From CAWIVH01 sp963839475 (GTDB lineage: Bacteria; Acidobacteriota; UBA6911): a stretch of 64,000 nt of DNA. The first letter of the stretch is position 1, and every line of letters starts with the position of its first letter. Positions 1 to 6,333 of this stretch are shown here, in pieces. The stretch is from NCBI GenBank assembly GCA_963839475.1, contig CAWIVH010000009.1:1-64000 (forward strand), given 5' to 3'. The notes under the pieces were generated by a model. That model searched no databases and was not told where the DNA came from. It worked only from the letters and a program-made list of their open reading frames with translations. A program made the translations under genes and the position numbers.

Positions 1-456
1 AGCAGCGGCGATTTCCTCGGCGAAGGATGCCTGGCAGGTCAACATCTGCGCATGTCAACGGCAACCGCCATCAATGACTGCGGCCTGTTTCGGATCGAAA
101 GGGAGGTAATGATAGGGTTGCTTCACGAGAAGCACGAGATCTCGGAATTATTCACCGCGCATTTGCTCTGCCGCAACATCCGTTTCGAAGCGGATCTCGT
201 GGACCAGCTTTTTAACTCCAGCGAAAAGCGCCTCGCACGGATCCTTTTGTTGCTGTCTCACTTTGGCAAGGAAAGCAGGGCCGAAGTTGTGTTTCCCAGG
301 GTTAGCCAGGATGATCTGGCCCAAATGGTTGGCACAACTAGGTCGAGGGTGAGTCATTTTATGAACAAGTTCCGGAAGCTGGGCTTCATCAATTACAGCG
401 ATAACGATGGATTGACGGTCCACAGTGGGTTACTAAGCATTGTACTGCACGACTAG
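1..456 (+). CDS. Crp/Fnr-family transcriptional regulator, C-terminal part, cut by window start
   Basis: The frame is open to the first base of the window, so the N-terminus of the cyclic-nucleotide-binding-like domain lies outside; 151 codons remain. The visible part has the end of the sensor beta-roll (GEGCLAG), the long dimerisation helix (SSEKRLARILLLLSHFGKES) and a Crp-type winged helix-turn-helix with LAQMVGTTRSRVSHFMNKFR as the recognition region. It is very close to the complete regulator at 60783-61439, including the TTRSR recognition helix and the LLSIVLHD-type end, so the two probably read the same or similar DNA sites. The ligand cannot be told. No cysteine cluster for an Fnr iron-sulfur centre is visible in the part present. 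Family assignment is firm. Confidence 0.9.
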   Translation, partial: SSGDFLGEGCLAGQHLRMSTATAINDCGLFRIEREVMIGLLHEKHEISELFTAHLLCRNIRFEADLVDQLFNSSEKRLARILLLLSHFGKESRAEVVFPRVSQDDLAQMVGTTRSRVSHFMNKFRKLGFINYSDNDGLTVHSGLLSIVLHD

Positions 457-859
457 CCTTCTCTGCTAAACCGACTTACTTCAAATCATGACATGGCTGC
501 AACTGATTGATTCAGTTACATTGAACACAGTGCGCAAAGTCGCAAGTTGAAGCGCACCTATTCCCCAAAAGCAAGGATTCGCCAGGTTCCGTCACGACCG
601 GTTGAACTCTCCAGAGCAATCTTGATCAGGGGCGTGAGCCCTACTGAACTGACAGGGTGAGCACCCCAAGGTATAAAGACGTGTGCATCGAGCTAGCCAC
701 CGTGATTCGATAGAAGGCCCGATTCAGAGGGAGGCGCGACCTCCTGGCCCGAGTGAAGTGGGGCTTTGAGATGGAAAGGCGCCTCAAGTTTGGTTCGGAG
801 TCCGATATCGAGTCACGGCGGCAGGAAGTTCAACCAGTGGTCAATAGGGAGCAAAACAA
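457..859. other. Intergenic region with one promoter module
   Basis: No gene is supported in these 403 bases. The only clear structure is the 64-bp two-palindrome promoter module at 614-677, which leaves a predicted untranslated leader of about 175 bases before the gene at 860. Confidence 0.6.
614..677 (+). promoter_or_regulatory. Promoter module A, upstream of the sortase-substrate operon
   Basis: Operator unit 1 is 614-627 (GAGCAATCTTGATC) and unit 2 is 636-649 (GAGCCCTACTGAAC), 22 bp apart. The -35 CTGACA is at 649-654, the spacer is 17 bp, and the -10 TATAAA is at 672-677. The predicted start is near 684, which puts unit 2 at -41.5. This is one of about 21 copies with identical geometry in the window. 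Confidence 0.75.
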
Positions 860-1597
860 ATGAGTAGATTCAGAGTAGGCGCGATGGTTTCTTGTCTGGC
901 TGTTTTCGCCCTTGTGTTTCCTCACAGGGCGACAGCGGATGAGTGGAACAAGAAGACTGTTGTGACGTTCAGTTTGCCGGTCGAAATTCCGGGTGCGGGT
1001 GCACAGGTTTTGCCGGCAGGAACGTATGTATTCAAGCTGCTTGATTCTTTGTCTGATCGCCACATCGTTCAAATCTTCAATGAACGCGAGGACCACATTT
1101 ATGCGACGATCCTGGCGATCCCGAATTACCGTCTTAAATCGACGGATAAAACGGTCATTACCTTCAGGGAACAGACCGCCGGCCAACCCGAAGCAATCAG
1201 AGCGTGGTTTTATCCGGGGAGAAATTGGGGCGAAGAATTCGTGTATCCAAAGCAAAGGGCCATAGAACTTGCCAGGATAACCAACCTTCCAGTCCTTGCC
1301 ATGCCCACCGAACTCGAAACCAACCTTACATTGCCGATAACCAAGGTGGATGACCCCCCTGTAGTGGCATTGAAGACGGCTCCACTGGAGGCTGTTAAAC
1401 CCACAGGAGAAACCGTTGCCATAACAGAGGTGGTTGAAGCACCGCCGGTTCAGGCAGCAGCCACAGAGCCGGCCCCTGCGCCGGAGAAAACCATGCCTCT
1501 AACGGCAAGTCCATTGCCGCTCTTGGGATTGGCCGGGTTATTGCTGGTTTTTGCAGGCCTCTCTCTCTGGGGCTACCAGAAACGAAGTGTCTCATAA
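860..1597 (+). CDS. Secreted protein with LPxTA-like C-terminal sorting signal, probable sortase substrate
   Basis: The product has 245 residues. A signal peptide (MSRFRVGAMVSCLAVFALVF, then PHRATA) precedes a beta-rich domain of about 110 residues with the motifs LPAGTYVFKL, HIVQIFNE and AWFYPG, a type often seen as a hypothetical secreted domain in Acidobacteriota. A proline/alanine/threonine-rich linker follows (about 150-210). The C-terminus reads MPLTASPLPLLG (about 212-223), then a hydrophobic helix and a short QKR tail. This is the layout of a sortase substrate with an LPxTA-like motif whose leading L is M. A VWFA protein and a sortase follow at 1822 and 2841, so the three probably form one surface-anchoring unit. 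The start is supported by AGGGAG upstream. The domain's biochemical role is unknown. Confidence 0.75.
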   Translation: MSRFRVGAMVSCLAVFALVFPHRATADEWNKKTVVTFSLPVEIPGAGAQVLPAGTYVFKLLDSLSDRHIVQIFNEREDHIYATILAIPNYRLKSTDKTVITFREQTAGQPEAIRAWFYPGRNWGEEFVYPKQRAIELARITNLPVLAMPTELETNLTLPITKVDDPPVVALKTAPLEAVKPTGETVAITEVVEAPPVQAAATEPAPAPEKTMPLTASPLPLLGLAGLLLVFAGLSLWGYQKRSVS

Positions 1598-1652
1598 GGA
1601 TGGGTATCTGAAAGCGTAGATCGCCATACGGAAAGGATCCGTCCTGGAATAT

Positions 1653-1694
1653 CTCATTGCGGGCGCAGGCACGAATTGCCGGCGCCCGAATGAG
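1653..1694 (+). other. Strong intercistronic hairpin
   Basis: CTCATT (1653-1658) plus CGGGCGC (1660-1666) and GGCA (1668-1671) pair with TGCC (1677-1680), GCGCCCG (1682-1688) and AATGAG (1689-1694) around a 5-base loop. That gives about 17 paired bases with two small interruptions. No T-run follows, so it is not a typical intrinsic terminator. It lies between the sortase substrate and the VWFA gene and may act as an mRNA stabiliser or attenuator. Confidence 0.5.
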
Positions 1695-1821
1695 GAATGC
1701 GGATGGGAAAGTGACAGATCTTTCGGCTAAGAAAAGCTGAGGAAGCCTCCAGTGCCTGGCCGGAAACGATCGGTCTTCCGCGCAGCAGACTACATTCACC
1801 TGCGCGAGTGGAGATTATGTC

Positions 1822-2844
1822 GTGTGGGTCACGGATATATCGCATACTCGTGTTGGCCGCAGAGGAAAACGAACCTTCACGCATTTGCCCTTGGCTGTAC
1901 TTTTTCCTCTCATGATTCTTCCTGCCGTCATGGGTATGCAGGAAACCTCTCCCACGCAGAGCATTCCCAGCGCTCAATATACGATTAGCGTCAGCGTGGA
2001 TCTGGTTGCATTGCATGCAACCGTGCGGAATCGCAATGGTAAGCTCGTTTCGGGACTCGGAATAAGTGACTTTCAGGTATATGAAGATGGCATCCTTCAG
2101 AAAATTGAATCCTTCAGCCATGAAGATATTCCAGTCACGGTCGGCTTGGTCGTTGACAACAGCGGGAGTATGCGGCCGAAACGCGCGGAGGTGATCACTG
2201 CTGTTCTGGCCTTTGCCCGCTCGAGCAATCCTGAAGATCAGATGTTTGTAGTCAGTTTCAACGAAAATGTTTCATTTGGCCTGCCGGACGACCAGCCTTT
2301 CACGGATCAGGAATCGCAATTGAGGGCAGCACTTTCCAAAATCGGAGCGGACGGCAAAACAGCTCTTTACGATGCGATTGGCGCCGCGCTTGAACACCTC
2401 AAAAAAGGCGTGCGGGATAAAAAGGTACTGATCGTGATCAGCGATGGGGGAGACAACGCGAGCCACAAAAACCTTGCACAGGTAATGGCCTTGGCTACCC
2501 AATCGGGCGCAATTATTTATACTATTGGTCTTTTTGACGAAAGCGATGAGGATCGCAACCCCCTCGTTCTGAGCCAACTGGCGCGGGCTACCGGAGGTGA
2601 GACTTTCCTGCCTGGCACGCCGAAAGATGTTTTCCCCGTATGTGAACGAATCGCGCGCGATATTCGCAACCAATATTCGATCCTCTACTTGCCCTCCAAT
2701 GGGAAGCCGGATGGGACTTATCGAGTCATACAGGTGCGTGCCGGGATGCCGGGGAGCCGCGAGCGCTTGTCGGTCCGCACCAAGGCTGGTTACTTTGCGC
2801 CTCTAAAAGCCGGACCAGGTCCGGTAGCTGGAGCAACTCCATGA
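1822..2844 (+). CDS. VWFA-domain secreted protein of acidobacterial type
   Basis: This GTG-start frame encodes 340 residues. After a basic N-terminus there is a hydrophobic export segment (LPLAVLFPLMILPAVMG). A small beta domain of the VWFA-related kind comes next (VDLVALHATVRNRNGKLVSG, then DFQVYEDG), followed by a von Willebrand factor A domain from about 105 to 300. Its MIDAS metal site DNSGSM starts near residue 112, with later T and D residues (DGKTALYDAI, SDGGDN). Such proteins bind partners or surfaces through a divalent metal. It ends in a 4-base overlap with the sortase gene, so the two are translationally coupled. The long basic N-terminus makes the exact start uncertain; a start nearer the hydrophobic segment is possible. 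Confidence 0.85.
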   Translation: MWVTDISHTRVGRRGKRTFTHLPLAVLFPLMILPAVMGMQETSPTQSIPSAQYTISVSVDLVALHATVRNRNGKLVSGLGISDFQVYEDGILQKIESFSHEDIPVTVGLVVDNSGSMRPKRAEVITAVLAFARSSNPEDQMFVVSFNENVSFGLPDDQPFTDQESQLRAALSKIGADGKTALYDAIGAALEHLKKGVRDKKVLIVISDGGDNASHKNLAQVMALATQSGAIIYTIGLFDESDEDRNPLVLSQLARATGGETFLPGTPKDVFPVCERIARDIRNQYSILYLPSNGKPDGTYRVIQVRAGMPGSRERLSVRTKAGYFAPLKAGPGPVAGATP

Positions 2845-3527
2845 AGATGCGAGATGTATGGCAGGGGATGTTTCCGGGCAGGAATAGCCTTGCCATTCGG
2901 GGCGGCAAATACCTTCTGCTTGTTGCGGGTGTTCTTTTACTGGCCTACGTGGGATTCGTCGTGCTCGACGCCCGCCAATTTCAGGCTGTTCAATCGCGGC
3001 AATTTCAAAAGGAACTCGAAGTCTCGAAAACGTCCGCAAGCGGTACCCGGTATCTTCTCCCTCCCTCATCTCCATTCGAAACACTAAAGGTGAATGGCCT
3101 GGGATCAAACCGGCATATCATTTTTTCAACGGAAAAATCTACGCTGGGGCGGATCGAGATCAGCTGCATTGGCCTCTCGGCCATGATCCTGGAAGGCTCA
3201 GATGCACGAACCTTGCGGCGAGCGGTCGGGCATATCCCGGGCAGCGCACTTCCCGGCCAACAGGGCAACGTGGCCATCACCGGGCATCGCGACACTTTTT
3301 TCAGGCCGCTGCGCAATATCCGGAAGGATGATGAAATCACCCTGACGACACTAAATGGATCCTTTCACTATCGGGTGGAAACCACACGAGTGGTTGAACC
3401 CGAGGATATGGAGGTGCTGGCCGATTCCGATGAAGCCGTACTGACCCTGGTGACCTGTTATCCGTTTTATTTTGTAGGTCCTGCACCCAGGAGGTTTATT
3501 GTTCACGCACGCTTGATATCCGAGTAA
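2841..3527 (+). CDS. Sortase (class D/E-like transpeptidase)
   Basis: The 228-residue protein has one N-terminal membrane anchor (YLLLVAGVLLLAYVGFVVLD) and a sortase beta-barrel. All catalytic residues are present: His in GHRDTFF (about H149), Cys in LVTCYPF (about C206) and Arg in APRRF (about R217/R218). Sortases cut a sorting motif and transfer the substrate to a cell-envelope nucleophile. The likely substrate is the protein at 860-1597, which has an LPxTA-like tail. The 4-base overlap with the VWFA gene shows coupling. Sortases are uncommon in diderm bacteria but recur in Acidobacteriota. The acceptor is unknown. Confidence 0.88.
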   Translation: MKMRDVWQGMFPGRNSLAIRGGKYLLLVAGVLLLAYVGFVVLDARQFQAVQSRQFQKELEVSKTSASGTRYLLPPSSPFETLKVNGLGSNRHIIFSTEKSTLGRIEISCIGLSAMILEGSDARTLRRAVGHIPGSALPGQQGNVAITGHRDTFFRPLRNIRKDDEITLTTLNGSFHYRVETTRVVEPEDMEVLADSDEAVLTLVTCYPFYFVGPAPRRFIVHARLISE

Positions 3528-3664
3528 TGGAATGGATTGGTAACCTGCGCCCTGATGGCTTTGTTAATACCGGGCATGAAGATCGGGCCGGCACAGCCAA
3601 ACGGACGCTTAACCGGGCAGAACCTGGTCAGGTTTGCTCGCAAACGTAAAATGAGAGGATGATC

Positions 3665-3850
3665 ATGCCTTTGATTAGTATTCTGGTTGTTTTGGTCGTG
3701 GTAGGAGTTCTGCTTTGGCTGGTGAATAACTTCATACCAATGGCAGGTTCAATTAAGAGTATCTTGAACGCCGTCGTGGTTATTGCGGTGGTATTGTGGC
3801 TTTTGAACGCTTTTGGTTTTCTAACCATGCTCTCCAAGCTGCGCGTATAA
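3665..3850 (+). CDS. Small two-helix membrane protein (Thivi_2564-like)
   Basis: This protein of 61 residues has two hydrophobic helices (LISILVVLVVVGVLLWLVNN and AVVVIAVVLWLLNAFGFL) joined by a short segment containing FIPMAGSIKSILN. The pattern matches a family of small membrane proteins of unknown function usually annotated as Thivi_2564 family. The start at 3665 has GAGAGG six bases upstream; an ATG at 3659 in the same frame is also possible. No promoter module was found nearby. Function is unknown. Confidence 0.65.
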   Translation: MPLISILVVLVVVGVLLWLVNNFIPMAGSIKSILNAVVVIAVVLWLLNAFGFLTMLSKLRV

Positions 3851-4008
3851 TGGGCTAGAAGCATGCATCGGGCATGCGCCGATCTAGGACGTGTGCCCGG
3901 GGGATTTGAGAGGCTCTCACCCTCAGCCGAACCTTTCCTCAAAACCGCATAAAACAAGCCTGCGTTTATCGATGATACCGGCGTTTTCAGCGTCCTTCTT
4001 TTCAACCT

Positions 4009-4299
4009 TCACTTGCCTTGGTAGCCAAAGCGGGCTGGATTGAATTGGAGGGTATCCTGGGTCCTGTATCTTGGAGATGGGCTAGGTATGATGGGGTATT
4101 CCATTATCTGCTCCCCATCAGGGGATGGGGTGCTGAGAATGTTTCGCACCAGAAGCCAGTATTGTTTGTGTTGCGGCTGGTGGATCGCGTGCATGATCTG
4201 TGCAACCTGCTCGGTGCTATTCATCCACTCGCTCAGTTCTTCATTCCCGTCCTCGCGGACGATTCTGATCCGATATTGATTGCCGTAGTCGGGCGCCAT
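4009..4299 (-). CDS. Hypothetical protein, 96 residues
   Basis: The start codon follows GGAG at good spacing. The sequence is polar, with a charged N-terminal half (IRIVREDGNEELSEWMNS), a central helix (TEQVAQIMHAIHQ) and a proline-rich tail. No signal peptide, membrane segment or known motif is seen. It lies 100 bases downstream of the small membrane gene at 4400-4567 on the same strand and could share promoter module B. I do not recognise the family. Confidence 0.5.
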   Translation of the reverse strand: MAPDYGNQYRIRIVREDGNEELSEWMNSTEQVAQIMHAIHQPQHKQYWLLVRNILSTPSPDGEQIMEYPIIPSPSPRYRTQDTLQFNPARFGYQGK

Positions 4300-4399
4300 T
4301 TATTTTCTCCACCGTACCGAAAACGACTGGAGCGCATATTTCGCTTCAGAGGGGGTAATGTTATTAGAACTCTATCTTGTGGTATTTATTCCCAAAATC

Positions 4400-4567
4400 T
4401 CAAATCGGCAGGCGTACTCCTCCAACCAGGTACAAAACCACCAGGATGATAAGTACCAGGCCGACGATTCCGAGTCCGCCACCCGTACCCCATCTCCGGT
4501 ATCCGTAATAACCTCCTCCGCCGCCGAACAAGAGCAACAGGACAAGAACCAAAACGAGTAATGACAT
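4400..4567 (-). CDS. Small glycine-rich membrane protein, 55 residues
   Basis: The frame begins with ATG after AGGAG and encodes a short hydrophobic helix (MSLLVLVLVLLLLF), a GGGGG-YYGYRRWG turn and a second helix (GIVGLVLIILVVLYLVGG). The layout resembles the small DUF3309-type peptides. It is preceded by promoter module B at 4700-4763, which supports it as a real gene. It shares its start and glycine-turn pattern with the 26-residue peptide at 26704-26784. Function is unknown; small membrane stress peptides are a reasonable guess. Confidence 0.65.
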   Translation of the reverse strand: MSLLVLVLVLLLLFGGGGGYYGYRRWGTGGGLGIVGLVLIILVVLYLVGGVRLPI

Positions 4568-4699
4568 GACAAGCTCCTATCTGTTTTGAATGCATTTCGT
4601 TTGCAGTGCGCACACCCCCGAAAAATGTATTGCACTGCCACTTTCGAGCCTGCAATCCGCGATTAGTATTTTTATCGCGGATTCGTTGATCCTTGAAAA

Positions 4700-4763
4700 A
4701 TTTAACAGGGCGGGACTCGAGTTGTCTGTTCTGAAAGGACCAGCTGACTGTTCAAAAAGAAAC
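4700..4763 (-). promoter_or_regulatory. Promoter module B, upstream of the 55-residue membrane protein
   Basis: Read on the minus strand: unit 1 is 4763-4750 (GTTTCTTTTTGAAC), unit 2 is 4741-4728 (GGTCCTTTCAGAAC), -35 CAGACA is 4728-4723, spacer 17 bp, -10 TTAAAT is 4705-4700. The left arms are degenerate, but the TGAAC arm, -35 and spacing are kept. Confidence 0.55.
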
Positions 4764-4790
4764 ACCTTTTAGCAAAAAACCATGGGAGCC

Positions 4791-5105
4791 TCATTGCTGA
4801 GCGCGCAGCCACAGATTTTCCCGCTCCAGAGTGCGGAGCCGATCCACTAAATCCAAAATCATTCCGATCCCGGCCAGGTTCACTCCTGTGTCACGCCTCA
4901 ATCGCAAAATAGTCTGCAAGCGGGGGATATCCGCCTCATCAAATAGCATCACCGGACCGGCCCATTCGACAGGCTCGAGCAGACCGAATGCCACGAATTG
5001 TTCGATCAAACCGGGATGAATTCCGGCGGTGGCAGCGAGCCTGAGCAATGTCAGTTTTTCGGTCTCACATGGGCAAAGCACGATATCGTATAGTTTCTCT
5101 TTCAC
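4791..5105 (-). CDS. cbpM: Chaperone modulator CbpM, MerR-like
   Basis: The 104-residue protein has the CbpM/MerR-like pattern: a helix-turn-helix-like start (LTLLRLAATAGIHPGLIEQFVAFGLLEP), then FDEADIPRLQTILRLRRDTGVNLAGIGMILDLVDRL. CbpM binds the J-domain of CbpA and inhibits its co-chaperone activity. Its start overlaps the end of the upstream dnaJ/cbpA gene by 4 bases, and it is the last gene of the dnaK operon. The pairing with a J-protein makes CbpM more likely than a DNA-binding MerR regulator, although HspR, a repressor of dnaK operons, has a related fold and cannot be fully excluded. Confidence 0.75.
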   Translation of the reverse strand: MKEKLYDIVLCPCETEKLTLLRLAATAGIHPGLIEQFVAFGLLEPVEWAGPVMLFDEADIPRLQTILRLRRDTGVNLAGIGMILDLVDRLRTLERENLWLRAQQ

Positions 5106-6130
5106 GGTCGGCGCCCCGTCGTGAGATCTCGCGGATTAAACCGCGACTCCGAAGCCAGTTTCGCAAACATTTCCTTTTCCGTGGTTGAAAGCACAGGTGG
5201 GATCACGATCTTTAGTTGGAGATATTGATCGCCACGGCCGCCACGCCGTCGTTTCAAACCTTGCCCGCGCAGCCTCAGGCGCTGGCCACCCTGTGACCCC
5301 TCCGGAATGGTCATTTTTACCGGCCCGTCCAGTGTGGGAACTTCGATTCTCGCCCCGAGCGCGGCTTCCCAAGGCGAGACCTGCAACTGGATCTGGATAT
5401 CATCGCTGCTGATGATGGTAAAGAGGCGATGGGGTTCTATTCCGATGCGCAAATAGAGATCACCCGGCGGTGCTCCCTTGGCGCCGACCTCGCCTTGACC
5501 GGCGAGGCGGATTCTTGTGCCATCGCGCACGCCTGGAGGAATGTCCACTTCCAAGGTCCTTGGCCGGCGAACACTGCCACTTCCGCGACAAGTCTCACAC
5601 GCCTTCTTGTTCCTGGACCCGATTCCGCCGCAATCGGAGCAATTCACCTCGGTTTCCAGAGTGAGCTGGCGTGTAACGCCGCGATGCGTTTCTTCGAGCG
5701 TGAGGGCAATCCCGGCCTCGATGTTTGATCCCCGCATTGCGAATCCGTCCCCTCCGCGCCTCGCATGAGCCGGCCGCTTGCCTCCAAAAAGGATCTCGAA
5801 GAAATCGCTGAATCCATCGGCGTTGTCCTCCGCGCCGTGCATGCCCGCAAAATCCGCAGAATCCCCTTGCCAGCCAGGAGGCGGATTGAAGTCGGCGCCC
5901 CCCTTCCAGTTCTGGCCGAGCTGGTCATAACGCCGGCGCTTTTCCGGATCAGACAGAACCTCATAGGCTTCATTGAGTTCTTTGAACCTTGCCTCGGCTG
6001 AATGGTCCCCCGGATTGACATCAGGATGATGCTTGCGCGCGAGCTTACGATACCGTTTCTTTATCTCTTCCGCAGAGGCAGTTCGGGACGCTCCCAGAAC
6101 CTCGTAATAATCTCTAAACTTCACCGCCAT
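5102..6130 (-). CDS. DnaJ/CbpA-type co-chaperone with a single zinc-finger pair
   Basis: This 342-residue J-protein has an N-terminal J-domain (YYEVLGASRTASAEEIKKRY, with HPD in HHPDVNPGD) that stimulates DnaK ATPase. A Gly/Phe-type linker follows, then a DnaJ C-terminal client-binding region (VDIPPGVRDGTRIRLAGQGE; GDLYLRIGIEPH). Between them lie only two CxxCxG repeats (CSDCGGIG and CETCRGSG) instead of the four of classical DnaJ or none of CbpA, so one zinc centre is expected. It follows dnaK by about 200 bases and overlaps cbpM. The type lies between DnaJ and CbpA. Confidence 0.88.
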   Translation of the reverse strand: MAVKFRDYYEVLGASRTASAEEIKKRYRKLARKHHPDVNPGDHSAEARFKELNEAYEVLSDPEKRRRYDQLGQNWKGGADFNPPPGWQGDSADFAGMHGAEDNADGFSDFFEILFGGKRPAHARRGGDGFAMRGSNIEAGIALTLEETHRGVTRQLTLETEVNCSDCGGIGSRNKKACETCRGSGSVRRPRTLEVDIPPGVRDGTRIRLAGQGEVGAKGAPPGDLYLRIGIEPHRLFTIISSDDIQIQLQVSPWEAALGARIEVPTLDGPVKMTIPEGSQGGQRLRLRGQGLKRRRGGRGDQYLQLKIVIPPVLSTTEKEMFAKLASESRFNPRDLTTGRRP

Positions 6131-6165
6131 TGCCTGCGCTCCGCTATCGGAGAATGCCTTCTGCG

Positions 6166-6327
6166 TTACTGGGCAACACGGACACGAACCGGCCGGAGCA
6201 CCTCACCACCACTGCGATATTTCCGGCTCCATTCCTCAACCACGGTTTCCGGTTCGAAATCCTGGCCTCAGGTCAAACTGACCACCTCGGGACGCTCGTC
6301 GTTCAATCGATCCCCGATGCTCTGATA
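6166..6327 (-). pseudogene. Possible decayed small ORF between dnaK and dnaJ
   Basis: On the minus strand one frame reads protein-like on both sides of a single TGA at 6268-6270: IGDRLNDERPEVVSLT before it and GQDFEPETVVEEWSRKY after it, ending at TAA 6166-6168. No good start codon or ribosome-binding site is present. It may be a decayed gene, a sequencing error, or chance. I do not recognise a family. Confidence 0.25.
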
Positions 6328-6333
6328 GTTATC

